The notes under the pieces were generated by a model that was not told the origin of the DNA, did not search any database, and saw only the letters and a list, made by a program, of their open reading frames with translations. Of a stretch of 64,000 bases of DNA, positions 24,372-35,706 are shown piece after piece. The stretch's first letter is position 1; the number at the start of each line of letters is the position of its first letter. The translations under genes were made by a program, and so were the position numbers. Origin of the DNA: Chlamydoabsidia padenii (lineage: Eukaryota > Mucoromycota > Mucoromycetes > Mucorales > Cunninghamellaceae); the NCBI GenBank assembly GCA_025330725.1, contig JAIWND010000027.1, forward strand, positions 310,001 to 374,000, written 5' to 3'.

Positions 24372-25215
24372 TTTTGTGTAGCTGTCAAGGTCCGTGTGAA
24401 TCCCGCCAAAACCGATGTCGATCGTAATGTCAAGCACAGTATGAATCCATTCGATGAAATTGCCGTTGAAGAAGCCGTGAGGATCAAGACCAAGAATAAG
24501 GCAACAGAAGTAGTGACCATCTCGTGTGGGTCAGCCAAAGCTCAAGAAACCTTACGTACCGCCCTGGCTATGGGAGCCGATAGTGCTGTCCATGTCGAAG
24601 TCAAGGATGATTCTACCTTACAACCTCTTGCTGTTGCCAAGTTACTGAAGGCTTATACGGACCAACAAGAAAAAAAACCTGATTTATTCATCTTGGGGAA
24701 GCAGGCCATTGATGATGATGCGAATCAAACCGGTCAAATGCTTGCGGGATTATTGAACTGGCCTCAGGTAAATGTGGGTTATGGACAAGTAATCAAATGA
24801 ACTGACGTTTTTATATATAGACAACATTTGCTTCCAAAGTTGAATTCGAAGGTGAATCTCTGAAGGTGACTCGTGAAATTGATGGTGGTTTGGAAACATT
24901 AAAGACCAAGATGCCTGCTATCATTACTACTGACCTCAGGTAAATAGTCATACTCTCGAAGAAAAAGAAAGAATAGATAGGACTTATTACATGTATTTTA
25001 GATTGAATGAACCTCGGTATGCGTCCTTGCCCAATATCATGAAGGCCAAGAAGAAACCTTTGACCAAGATCACGCCTGAAGATCTCGGCGTGGACATCTC
25101 TCCCCGTATCGAAACTCTCAAGGTAGAAGAACCTGCCAAGCGTCAAGGCGGTCGCAAGGTGGAATCTGTGGATGAATTACTGGACAAGTTAAAAAACGAA
25201 GCCAAGGTGTTGTAG
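24145..25215 (+). CDS. Electron transfer flavoprotein beta subunit
   Basis: Small subunit of mitochondrial ETF, which passes electrons from acyl-CoA and other dehydrogenases to ETF-ubiquinone oxidoreductase. Exons 24145-24196, 24382-24767, 24821-24939, 25002-25215. It starts [20 protein letters not shown], the family N-terminus. [41 protein letters not shown] (AMP/FAD-contact region), EIDGGLETL and [19 protein letters not shown] are all characteristic. About 256 residues, full length. Intron 1 contains a (TTA)n microsatellite (about 24332-24372). No cleavable presequence is visible, as usual for this subunit. Confidence 0.96.
24332..24372. repeat. (TTA)n microsatellite in ETF-beta intron 1
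   Basis: About thirteen consecutive ATT/TTA triplets directly upstream of the 3' splice site. Confidence 0.8.
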
Positions 25216-26018
25216 AAATAGATTACTATTGTTGTTACTTTTTTTGATTGATTAAATAAAAATGATGTAAACTACATGATTTTTAGTGACTATTTTGCTC
25301 CTGAAAAACACTCATAATTTCTTTGAACACCTTTTACATTGTCGACTTTTTCAGTATATGACTATATGTATTATGTAGACGTTTAGAATGGGGATATTAA
25401 CTTGTATCAAATTGAACGGGCTGGGTGATAAAGGACCACAAAGGCTCTTGTCGAGTATTCAAACCCCGATTCATGCAGAAACCCGATTTTCCCCGACTGA
25501 AGGACACCCAAGGCTCACTATCATTGTCGTAAAGACATGTAGGGATCATGATATCAGGAACTAGTTATTTCCATCCATAACGTTACTCTTGGGCGAGGAA
25601 ATCTTCTTGTCACCTATGATGAAAATGTTAGTAAGCGAGATATCATATGACAGCTCTCTCACTTTTTTTTTTTTGTTGTTAAAAGTGAGCACGCTTTATA
25701 TCAACATGCATCCACAATGGTATGATGTCAAAAAGTGTCACGAAAATACAAAAAGGTGAGATTTCATTGGCTGGCGTTATTACCAATCCTGGTCCTTTTT
25801 CAAAAATCAATGTTCTTTTTCATCATGGTCTTCTTCCTACAATATACCATCTATCAGTGGTAAGTAAGGTGGGAGAATGAACCCTGTTTCGGATGGTTCT
25901 CCCGGGTCGGCGATTGAATTTTCCATGCCCGAATCTCATGAGACAGAATAAATTCATCACAAAAGGGTTTCTCTTTCTTTCCTTCAAACAATTACCCTAC
26001 ATTAATTAAACACAAACC
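25216..26018. other. Intergenic ETF-beta to RVS161
   Basis: No gene. It contains an orphan copy of the promoter motif (TTCAAACCCCGA, 25458-25469) followed at once by TTCATGCAG and a second ACCCGATTTT, about 550 bp upstream of RVS161; this could mark a non-coding transcript. Confidence 0.4.
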
Positions 26019-27157
26019 ATGGCTTTCCTGTATGTATTATTTGACCTTTATAACAAAGACACTCACTTTAACTTTTTTTTTGTTTGTTTAATAGTAATGG
26101 ATTCAAGAAGAATTTGAACCGGGCTGGTCAATCGGTAAGAACAACAGTAATATACAATCTTGTAGACAACACTCTCACCTTTCTACTTTTACATTTATAT
26201 ACTGGGTTATAGATCATGCAACGTACTGGTAACTCTGATAAAACTGCTGATAGCGAATTTGACGAAGAATATAGCCGTTTTAAAACGCAAGTGGAAAAAA
26301 AAAAAAAGAACAAACAGTTTATACTGATTGATTCCTTATAGATTAGAAAAGAAGTCTGAAAAGCTATCAAAGGAAACAAAAGGATACCTGGATTCTATTC
26401 GAGGTAAAGATAAAAAAAAAAAAAGTCATAGAATGAAAGATATTAACCCCAGTGTATGATGTATGATATAGGTATGACCTCAGCTCAAACTCGAATCGCC
26501 CAGACAATAGAATTATTTTATGATGACAGTAATCCCATGGGCCCAAGTGGTGCGGATTACAAGCGGGTGATGGAAAAACTGGACGAAGAAGCTAGAACAG
26601 ATTTGGTAATGATGAAAACAGGAGGATTGTGTCACATATTAAACAACGACTTTTTTAGGATACTGCATTTAGAACAACTGTATTGGAACCCTTTGGACGA
26701 TTCTGCTCCTACTTCCCTGAAATCAATGAAGCAGTAAAACGACGACAAAAGAAATTATTGGATTATGATACACAGCGATCAAAGGTGCGCAAATTAATCG
26801 ATAAACCAAGTGAAGATCCTCAACGATTACCAAGAGTAAGTTGAAAACAAGTGGGGTTTGATTGATACTAATCTATTTTATGTGTAGGCGGAACAAGAAG
26901 CAAACATGGCCCGTGAAATGTATGAAAATCTCAATAGTATATTGGTGAATGATTTACCAAAGGTGGTGGAACTCCGTGTACCTTATTTGGATCCTTCTTT
27001 TGAAGCTCTAGTGAAATCTCAACTACAATTTGCTCAAACAAGTTATGAACAATTAGAAGGTCTACGACGCCACTTTCCGCCTGAAAACGAAAATGACCAA
27101 CGTGTGGACAATGTATTGCAACAAATGCGTGAATTGACTATCTGTGGTAACTTTTAG
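26019..27157 (+). CDS. RVS161: BAR-domain protein Rvs161/Hob3 (amphiphysin family)
   Basis: Curved-membrane-binding N-BAR protein that with Rvs167 drives endocytic scission. Seven exons: 26019-26029, 26095-26134, 26213-26286, 26342-26403, 26472-26605, 26659-26835, 26888-27157. The N-terminus MAFLNGFKKNLNRAGQS is the amphipathic helix of Rvs161-type proteins. The rest is the three-helix BAR coil (FDEEYSRFKT, LFYDDSN, VLEPFGRFCSYFPEINEAVKRR, YEQLEGLRRHF). There is no SH3 domain, as in Rvs161. Intron 3 needs a GC donor (GCAAGT) to keep the frame. Exon 1 is only 11 nt, as is common for fungal BAR genes. Confidence 0.93.
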
Positions 27158-27270
27158 ATTAAATTATCCCCTTTTTAAATCCTTTGTATAACATCATCCA
27201 TCACAATAAAGACTATCTTTGTATTTGTCCCTTGATCGTGGTTTGTCTACCTTTAAAAAGTGAAGTGCGT

Positions 27271-27282
27271 CGGGATTTGAAT
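27271..27282. promoter_or_regulatory. CGGGATTTGAAT element, HAT1 promoter
   Basis: Strong match about 105 bp upstream of the HAT1 start; a 37-nt T run (27312-27348) lies between. Confidence 0.55.
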
Positions 27283-27309
27283 CGCCAGACAAGAAAATGG
27301 CGTTTTTAC

Positions 27310-27348
<39 letters not shown>

Positions 27349-27384
27349 CACGTTCTTCTTCTTCTTCTTCTCTTTACTCCCGTC

Positions 27385-28067
27385 ATGGAAACTACTGAAC
27401 CTCACCCAGCTCATGCCATTGTACCAAACTTTATCGAATGGGCGAATAATGCAACCGAATGCATGGAACTCGGAATAGGTAAATAATATAATGGATCAAT
27501 CAAAAACAAGCTTACTTCTCTAACCTCACTTTTATAACTGTTGCCAGTATCTCCCAGTGGAACAACAACCCTATTTAAACCAACATTTACTTATCCATTG
27601 TTTGGTTTACATGAAACTATTTTTGGATACAAAGATCTGGCTATCAAGGTAAGCTTACTTCAAGGGAAAAAAAAAAAAAAAGGAATAATAACACTGCTGA
27701 AATCTAACCCCATTTTATTTCTTTATAGATCTTGTATGCACCTGATTCCCTTCGCGCCCATGTCACTATTAAATATACAGCAAAGTATCAACCTTCCTCT
27801 TCCTCTTCCTCAACCAATGATACACCTACTGAAGCCGATGATGTCTCTGGGATTCTGAAAGAATATATGGCTCCAGGTAAGATAAAACAAAAAAGGATCA
27901 TCAAAAGGACTAACATGATATACTATTAGATACTACTACCAATCTTGATGAATTCATGCATAATCTTGATCAAACTGATTTTAAGCCTTTGGGTGAAAAA
28001 ATACATGAATATCAAGTGGAAACGGATGATGGTGAAGAAGGGGACTATGAAATATACAAGGTAAATC

Positions 28068-28098
<31 letters not shown>

Positions 28099-28468
28099 CA
28101 GGAGATAATTAACTTGATGGTGATGATGTGTATTTTGATCCTAGTGCTCATTGAAGGATCCTCGATTCCGGGAATATCATCGTCGAATGCAATTCTTTGT
28201 GTTGCTCTTTATAGAAGGATCTAGTTACATTGAAGAAGATGATGAAAAGTGGGAATTCTTCACATTGTAAGTTGAATTATAGGGAATTGGGGAGGGGGGG
28301 AAGGAGGAAATAACTGTATTAACTTTGTTTTGATAGATTCAAGCGTGAAAAGACGGGTGATTCGACTAAATATGACTTTGTCGGTTATTGCTCAGCTTAC
28401 CCATTCTATTGTTGGCCCGATAAAACTCGTATGCGTATTAGGTAATATGAATAGCTATAATGAATGGG

Positions 28469-28503
<35 letters not shown>

Positions 28504-29260
28504 GACATGATGCGTAGTCAATTCCTGATCTTGCCACCTTTCCAAAATATGGGTCACGGAGGTAAGGAAACTACTTTATAGCCCCCCCACCAGTCAAAAA
28601 CAAAAAAAACTCACTCTCTGTTGATTTTAATATAGGTAATCTGTATGAAACTATATACAAACTGTTTTTACAACGGAATGATGTGGTGGAAATGACAGGT
28701 AATTACAATACAATATATCGATTAATATTAATGTTATTTATTATATTAGTTGAAGATCCAAATGAAAGCTTCTCTGACATGCGTGACAAGTGCGATTTGA
28801 CCTACTTACAAGACAACAATGCATTTAATGGTATCACTATTCCTGTCTCATTAGAAACAATCCAAAGATTACAAGAACAATACAAGCTAACTAATGTAAG
28901 TTGAATACTTTCTTCTTAAAAAAAAAAAGAACCTATCGCTTACTTGTTTCTATTCATTCACTCAACTGTAGAGGCAAATACAATGCTGTATTGAAATGTA
29001 CCTCCTGTCAAATCTAAACAAACGTGACAAGAACGCATACAAGGCCTTCCGATTACAAGTCAAACAAAGGATATACAGGGTCAATTATGTAAGTAGAAGA
29101 GGTAGTGGGAACTATTGGTGGCTAACTTGACATTTTATTATTATTATTTGCTTTATAGGATGCATTACAAGAAATCGATTCACAGGATAGAAAAGAAAAA
29201 CTACAAGAAACATACGCCAGTGTTGAAGAAGACTATCACAGGCTACTGGAACGGGTCTAG
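27385..29260 (+). CDS. HAT1: Type B histone acetyltransferase catalytic subunit
   Basis: Acetylates new histone H4 (Lys5/Lys12) before deposition, with an Hat2/RbAp46-type partner. Eleven exons: 27385-27478, 27548-27648, 27729-27876, 27930-28060, 28145-28266, 28337-28440, 28518-28561, 28636-28698, 28750-28895, 28972-29088, 29159-29260. Family landmarks are FTYPLFGLHETIFGYKDLAI, MQFFVLLFIEGSSYI, FVGYCSAYPFYCWPDKTRMR, the acetyl-CoA loop QFLILPPFQNMGHGGNLYE, and VEDPNESFSDMRDKCDL with the catalytic acidic residue. The C-terminal helices include IYRVNYDALQEIDSQDRKEKLQE. Full length, about 390 residues. Confidence 0.95.
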
Positions 29261-29488
29261 CTAGGATCAGAATCACTTTTGATCCTTTTACATTTTATCA
29301 GTCAGTCACTGATTATCATTATGCACATAACAAATAAAAACCTCTTTTTATAAAAAAACTCTGTAACTACAGTACCTAATGGGGTATTGGTTGTATCATT
29401 TTGGAATCCCGCATTTAATCACTTTCCCGCCAATTTTTTCACATTCCTTCCTCGCTCTTTTACTTTATTAATTATTTTGTATGATTTG

Positions 29489-32400
29489 ATGACAGAAGCA
29501 ATAGTAAACAGCCTCAGATCAACAAGACAACCACCACCGCCACCATGTCAACTCAAACGACCTTTACAAAAACCGTCCTTGCCTGATTTACTCACCACAT
29601 GTGCAACTGACCTCCTCGGCTCGGTGGCAACCACTCTCAAGGATCACTCTGAACGTTACCACATTCATCTGGAACAACAACGACAGGTGTATGCAACTTA
29701 CATTAATACATTAGGACATCATCCAACCCACCTACAAACCACAGTGACAAAACCTTGTGATAAACAGTCGTCTTGTAAACAGCCCGCCACCTTTAGTCTA
29801 CCATCGACCACACTCAACCAAGATGCCATGGCTATTTGGAAACAGGCGACTAGTTATTACCTGAAGGGGGTAGACTCTCGGGTCTGTATTCAAACATTGG
29901 TGGGGACAAGTAGAATCAACAGCATGGTGGATGAATGGCGACGACCGGGTCTTGAAAAGAAGGATCGGGACACTCTTGTTGGTTTGGCATGGGATTGTCT
30001 GGATTACCTATGGCAACAACTTGGATCAAGCACCGGGTACCCTCCTATCAAGTTGTTCTTACAAGACACAAGTCAATCACTGGCAACCATGATCTCTAGC
30101 CATAGAATGACAATGGATCGATTGGTGACACTATTTGAATCTGACCATGATGCTCTTGTCTTTTTATATCATGCGTTTGACCCTAATTGTGAACACCAAG
30201 CATTGTTTGTCCAGCGGTATCAGCAAATCACGCTTCTTGCCTCGAAGGTGCTGGAAAAGACAGCGTATCACGGACCCGCCCTGGAATACCTGATAAGATC
30301 ATTTGATGTGGGCACATGGTGTGATGGCGACACAGCTCTGGACGAGGCGGAACGACAATCATTTTATCTTTCATCATGTCACTTTATCCAACAAGAACAA
30401 ATGTACGACAAGGTGGATGATAACAACAACTTGGTGGATTTATGTATTTCTCACATGATGGTGATCATGTCCTCTTTTGTCCATAAACAGCAAGAGTCGA
30501 ATCAAGGTGAACATTTATACGTACTCCATCTTTTAATCGACACCCTTGCAAACACGACCAACAGTATGCCACTCGCTCGTGCATTGGACGCCTTTACAAA
30601 AACACTTTGCCAACGAGATCCGTACTCGATCATTGTCACACAAGAAGACTGGAAACAACAACATCAGCCTGATATCAAATTGAAATGTGGTCTTTTGAAT
30701 GATCCTGGACGAACACTCGATGTATTACTATCCATCCTGTCTCAATTCAATAGTGCTGGTGCTTTGAAACTCTATGGTCCTTCTGGCTGCATTTCTCTCG
30801 CTCGACTGATCTTTGCTCTGTTACTGGATAATCGAATGGTATGGACTCTTGGACTGTTGGCACGAAGCTTTGATGTGTTTTGGAAACCTTGTCATGACAA
30901 CAACCAGGTTGGGCACTACTCTGAAAATACATCACACCCTCAGACAACTAATGCACAACTTTATATTACTCATCTGTTTGCACTAGCTTTGGATATATTG
31001 GTAAATGATGAAAGTAATGACGACACTATTAATCTTATGAACGACTTGGACCATTATTGTCATCATGTATTGCTGGATGAAATGGGTATCACCTGGTTGG
31101 CACTGTTTTTACCAATGATTGGACACTTGCCTTGGCACTCGACATCAGAGATGATGCTCAATCGATGCTTGGACTTGCGACAACACGATCGACCCAAGTA
31201 CATGATTTATTTACCCTTTGTATTCACCATGTTGGAACAAACCATCATCAAGGATCAACGACCATTGGATCATCATCATTATTTTTTTATCCATGTCAAG
31301 TTGGCGTTTGTACTTTTGATGGATGCTGACTCTACATGGCCTCAACAGGACCAACGGACGAACAACCTTAAAAAGCTATGGCAATCTATCATCGAGCCAA
31401 CAGGACGATTGGAGGCAAACGACATGAAAGATATTGTAACAACAACTAGGATCGACGAACCGTCCAATTGGGGCAACTCAATTGACAAGTCGGATGATGG
31501 CAACACTCTTATTATCTGTATACAATGGATGCGACATCTGACGACAGGTGATACAGCCAGCATGGGATTGATAACTGTCTTTGGTCGATTCATCTTGGCA
31601 CACTTGAACAAGGGATCGGTAGACGCAACGGTACGAGTGAATTGGTACAAGGTCCTCATGAAACAAGCAGATGATTATATGGCACGGCACCCATCGGACT
31701 TGCCAGATTGTGTTGAATGGTTCAAGGTATTGGTAGCGGACATGATGGAAACAAACGGCAAGGTGGTGGATATGATAAACGAGTCTACCAGCAATGACAG
31801 CACGGCTCTCGCTATATTTATGGCCTGTATACCTTGTACACCATTGCCTGAAAGGTCGATCCACACCCGGATTCTCGTGATGGAACATTGCCTGGAACGT
31901 TGCCAAGATCAAGATATATGGAGTCGTGTGGGCCCGTTACTTCAAGACGCCTATTTTGGTCAAGGAGGGGCCGTGGAAGCATCTATCAGCGAACACATAC
32001 GGTACAGTATAGATGTGTCGTGCCTGTTGGTCCTGACCGCCTATTGTCATGCCAAACTGTATCGAACCTCGGATCAGCACGTGGCGGAGGAAATTGCTGC
32101 TATTCTCTCCATGGCCGACGGCGACACTAGAAAACGGATCGGTCTCGTCCAGTTGTTTGGCAAGCTACTGTCAAGAAACAAGGAAACAACCAGTCTGGAT
32201 TCATGGCTAGCAAGTAGCGTGTCTCTGGCAAGATCATGCACTCGTTGGTCAGGGCTTCCTTGTTTTGCCATTGTACTGCAATGCTTTTTGGCTTCTCGAT
32301 TGTCTCTGATGGGTATTCCTCCTTATTCTGACAACAAGACGACGGACTGGGTTTGTTTATTGGAACAACACAAGAAGAACGATGGGTCTCACAAGAAACT

Positions 32401-32500
32401 GTATACTTTTGCCATCCATGTCGTTCAACACCCTGATAAATGGACTCTATGGGACTTGGATGGATTTATCACTCAAACAGTAGATTTATTGTCAGTGTAA
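29489..32500 (+). CDS. Large uncharacterised helical protein, single exon
   Basis: About 1,003 residues from the ATG at 29489 (MTEAIVNSLRS). An earlier in-frame ATG at 29387 would translate the likely promoter (AATCCCGC and TTTCCCGCC at 29405-29431), so I prefer 29489. After a Pro-rich N-terminus (PPPPPCQLKRP) the protein is almost entirely alpha-helical with regularly spaced Leu and Trp, like an ARM/HEAT-type solenoid scaffold. Stretches such as LYGPSGCISLARLIFALLLDN and TWLALFLPMIGHLPWH look well ordered. No signal peptide, transmembrane helix or catalytic motif is visible. I do not recognise the family; a membrane-traffic or autophagy scaffold is a guess only. It is the longest gene here and has no intron, unlike most neighbours. 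Confidence 0.8.
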   Translation: MTEAIVNSLRSTRQPPPPPCQLKRPLQKPSLPDLLTTCATDLLGSVATTLKDHSERYHIHLEQQRQVYATYINTLGHHPTHLQTTVTKPCDKQSSCKQPATFSLPSTTLNQDAMAIWKQATSYYLKGVDSRVCIQTLVGTSRINSMVDEWRRPGLEKKDRDTLVGLAWDCLDYLWQQLGSSTGYPPIKLFLQDTSQSLATMISSHRMTMDRLVTLFESDHDALVFLYHAFDPNCEHQALFVQRYQQITLLASKVLEKTAYHGPALEYLIRSFDVGTWCDGDTALDEAERQSFYLSSCHFIQQEQMYDKVDDNNNLVDLCISHMMVIMSSFVHKQQESNQGEHLYVLHLLIDTLANTTNSMPLARALDAFTKTLCQRDPYSIIVTQEDWKQQHQPDIKLKCGLLNDPGRTLDVLLSILSQFNSAGALKLYGPSGCISLARLIFALLLDNRMVWTLGLLARSFDVFWKPCHDNNQVGHYSENTSHPQTTNAQLYITHLFALALDILVNDESNDDTINLMNDLDHYCHHVLLDEMGITWLALFLPMIGHLPWHSTSEMMLNRCLDLRQHDRPKYMIYLPFVFTMLEQTIIKDQRPLDHHHYFFIHVKLAFVLLMDADSTWPQQDQRTNNLKKLWQSIIEPTGRLEANDMKDIVTTTRIDEPSNWGNSIDKSDDGNTLIICIQWMRHLTTGDTASMGLITVFGRFILAHLNKGSVDATVRVNWYKVLMKQADDYMARHPSDLPDCVEWFKVLVADMMETNGKVVDMINESTSNDSTALAIFMACIPCTPLPERSIHTRILVMEHCLERCQDQDIWSRVGPLLQDAYFGQGGAVEASISEHIRYSIDVSCLLVLTAYCHAKLYRTSDQHVAEEIAAILSMADGDTRKRIGLVQLFGKLLSRNKETTSLDSWLASSVSLARSCTRWSGLPCFAIVLQCFLASRLSLMGIPPYSDNKTTDWVCLLEQHKKNDGSHKKLYTFAIHVVQHPDKWTLWDLDGFITQTVDLLSV

Positions 32501-32830
32501 AACTGGTAATTTGTGTATTATTTATTAGACTATTGTTTAATTTAGTCTTGTAGAATATAATTAGTTTTATACCCCCTTATTTATACATAAATAATAAACA
32601 TGCAATTTTTATTTAACAGTGATATGTAAACTACACTACGAGGGAAGATAGGGACATACACTTTTTATTTTAATGCAATCGGGATTTGAAAGGCGGCATG
32701 ATTTCCCGCAAAATTGAAATACCGATCTCGAGAACATATCTATGGTGTAAGATGTTTCTTTATTTGACTACATAAAATACAATAATAATAAAAAAAGAAG
32801 GAGGGTATCTATATCTATAGGGTCTATACA
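32501..32830. other. Convergent intergenic region
   Basis: Between two convergent 3' ends. It nevertheless carries a full promoter-type motif (CGGGATTTGAAAGG, 32680-32693) and a TTTCCCGC about 20 bp on, where no promoter is expected. Confidence 0.4.
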
Positions 32831-34554
32831 TCAGGCTTGATTTTGTTGTTTTAATATATTGTTGGAGAAAAAGTGATGGAAAGAGAAGACAGACTGGCGG
32901 GAGGCAGGTGGTGAAAGGAATGCCAAGGGACGTTCATGTTGGATGATGTCATCCTGATCAAATGATTTGCAGTTACTAAAATGTCAAAGGTATTATTTAG
33001 ATGCCATGCCGTGTGATTATTGTCAAGATAACTTACATGAGAGGTTCTTCACTGTTAGATAATCGATTTAAATGTAGGTAGACATCCGTCCCATGTCCTT
33101 CCTTAGACACCAATTTCAAATCACCACCAAAATACCGAGCATACTATTAAATAATAATCAACAAAAAGGGAGAGTTAACACATGACGCACACACACGCTA
33201 TCTCCCTTCCTTCTTACCAGCCTTGAGAGTGGTAGACCACAACCGAATCCTGCCATTGGTACTTTAGTATCACTAAAGATATCATCGGGATCGACGACTT
33301 GTTGTGCCGCTGTAGTATACTAAAATAAAAAGGGGTGGATGAGTTCACGATTCTACACAAGCCCACTTTCTTTTTATTACCATATAAGTCCACACCAACG
33401 GAATCTTGGATCGAGCAATCCCCCCACCTTGATCAGAAATCTTGATCGTGATATCTTCCCGACCATAATCAACGATGACCTGGATGGGCGGATAATCATG
33501 ATCAAACCGTTCGACCACCGCCCTGAGTGCGTTCTTGACCAACTCAAACAAGATATGTTCGAGATGAGAAGGCACATACATGAATTCGATATCGGCAGGA
33601 CACACCATTCGTACAGTAGGTGGTGAGACGAGTCCGTAATGATCTTGACAGATTTGTTGCGCTTGATCAATGGCATTCTGAGCAATGGTCTTGATATTGG
33701 TGCGTGTACAAATCACCCCCACATAATCAGGACGATGCTGTCGGCTGAGCTGGAGGTGTTGGCCGATTAGGATCCGGATGCCCATCCGAGATGTGTAAAA
33801 CCGGTCGAGAAAGTCTTGAAGAGTAGGATCGACGGTTGATGTGTATTCGTGGATGCCTTGTGCCATGGTAGCGACGACAGGATCATGACGTCGTTTGATG
33901 GTGTGGAGGGTGTGGAGAAAGGCGTGGTTATAATCGGTGATGTCTTTGGTGATCGGGGTATCGACGTGGGTATAGTAACAATGGGTCGTGGATGGCATCG
34001 TGGATAGTGGTCGAGTGGATAGTGGTCGTGACAGTGATGGTGGTGGTAAGGAGGAGGATGTCGTGATGGTAGGTTTCCATTGGGGTCGCCGTAATTCGAT
34101 CAAATCCTATATTTATCGAGATCATCAGGGGTGAGTGTCTGTGTCGCTGCCTCCCCCCCTCCTTTTTTTTTTTTATAATTGTACCTGGAAGGATTCGGCA
34201 TACCATTGTTTGACTTTAAGTATGGATGGCATGTCACCTAGTTCCCGTGGTAATTCCTCTAGTTCCTTGACTCGATGAGCCAATCGAATAGGCAATTCTT
34301 CTACATTACAAGTATCAAGCATTAGATTAATACGGTCACTTCTTCTTCTTACCATGTAAAAACTGAGTAGCCTTGAATAAAGTGCCTTGGGAAGGGTTTT
34401 GTCCTAGTTTCAATAAATAAAGTTAGATAAACAGATACAATATACTCTTATCAGTCTTACCAAACATGACCATTTGTTTTAACGAGACACCTGTCTGTGG
34501 AAACCGGGCAAAGTACTTGATCTTGTCATACAAATGAGGTGTCAGTTGAAACAT
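32831..34554 (-). CDS. Mitochondrial pyruvate dehydrogenase kinase (PDK family)
   Basis: Inactivates the pyruvate dehydrogenase complex by phosphorylating E1-alpha; a GHKL-fold Ser kinase of the mitochondrial matrix. Exons 34554-34461, 34403-34353, 34300-34185, 34106-33381, 33318-33218, 33144-33037, 32975-32831. The four-helix bundle runs from YFARFPQTGVSLKQMVMFG through FLHEELPIRLAHRVKELEELP to FYTSRMGIRILIGQHL. The ATP-lid boxes are ELVKNALRAVVE (N box), DQGGGIARSKI (G1) and GFGCGLPLSRLYARYFGGDL (G2). GGIARSKIP and WTYMYTTA favour PDK over the branched-chain kinase. A Ser/Pro/Thr-rich insert (about residues 95-120) is unusual, and the C-terminal tail is lineage-specific. Confidence 0.93.
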
Positions 34555-35706
34555 TATCAACTAGTTAAACGATTGTAAGGGGAGAAGGAGGAAGAAGGGA
34601 TTGTGTGATAAGGAATGGGGGGGGGGGTTGTCTTTTTCTTTTTGTCAGCTAATTCGGCAGTGATCGTGAGAGAGAGAGAGAAAAGAGCCAATGAACATTG
34701 AATTAAATGATCGGCATTTCAATCCAAAGCGGGATGTCAATCATCTCGTTTGTCCCTCCCCACTTTTTTTTTTTCAGAGGGCACGTCTCTCCCATAAACA
34801 AGAAATAAAATTTATGCACTGATATGAATTATCTTTGGCTTACTCCTCGGGTATGATCAGTAGTATCATTCCAGGAACACAATAAACTTGACATTAAAAA
34901 AAAAAGAAAAAAGAAAATTAAGTCAAGTAGTGACACAATTAAAAATAAGGGGGGCCGGGAAAGAAATACTGATTAATTTGTTTACTTCCACCTCATTCAG
35001 TAATTGGATAAGTATCAAAACTGATGGGCGATGCTTTTGATCATTGCATCAACAGGGTCAAGGTTTGACAGGAACATGGACTCCCATCGTCTTTATAGCT
35101 GTAGATTAAAATAGAATAGTGCCCATTGTCCTTCTTAACATGCATATACTGTTGTCTCGACGTGTTTTGATGTCATATTAAATGGATTTGATCCATTTTG
35201 GGCATCCACCTGTAAAAGATGGAGCAGACCAAAAACCAACAACGGACTTTGAATATTTCTTGCATGAATCGACGAGGAAAAAAATAACTGTATTCGTTAG
35301 GTACATCATCGATCGTGAGATCCACATTATTGTTTCATCTATATTATAGCGAGCGTTGTATCTCTATAAAAGAAAAAAGCAAAATCGTCAGAAAGTACAA
35401 GCACACAGTCTGATGATAAAGGACACAAAAATTAATTAACAAAGTAGTAGATTATATGCATTACCCAGTCCCTCCCCATTCATTCATAGAAATGTTTTTT
35501 CTACTATTCTAGTTCATGTGTATGGTTTAATAAAACAATGATCCACACATGATGTAAAGTAATGCTTCCCTTGCGATGTCATGTTTCAATCCCCGCCAGT
35601 CGTCAGCTCACATGATCCCAGTCAGCGGCAACCTTTTATAAATGTCGGAATCTCTCCCATTTTTCTTCTTCTCCTCCATCTTCTTATCTTCTTTATATAC
35701 ATATCC
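34555..35706. other. Intergenic PDK to nucleoside transporter
   Basis: 1.15 kb, divergent promoters. Near the PDK start there is a weak motif (GCGGGATGTCAA, 34729-34740). TTTCAATCCCCGCC (35584-35597) is about 110 bp upstream of the transporter. Nothing else recognised. Confidence 0.45.
35584..35597. promoter_or_regulatory. TTTCAATCCCCGCC element, nucleoside transporter promoter
   Basis: About 110 bp upstream of the start at 35707. Confidence 0.5.

Noticed and set aside
29387..29488. Upstream ATG adding 34 residues to the large orphan protein
   Set aside because: The segment contains CCCGC promoter-type words and T-rich leader DNA; the Met at 29489 is a better start.
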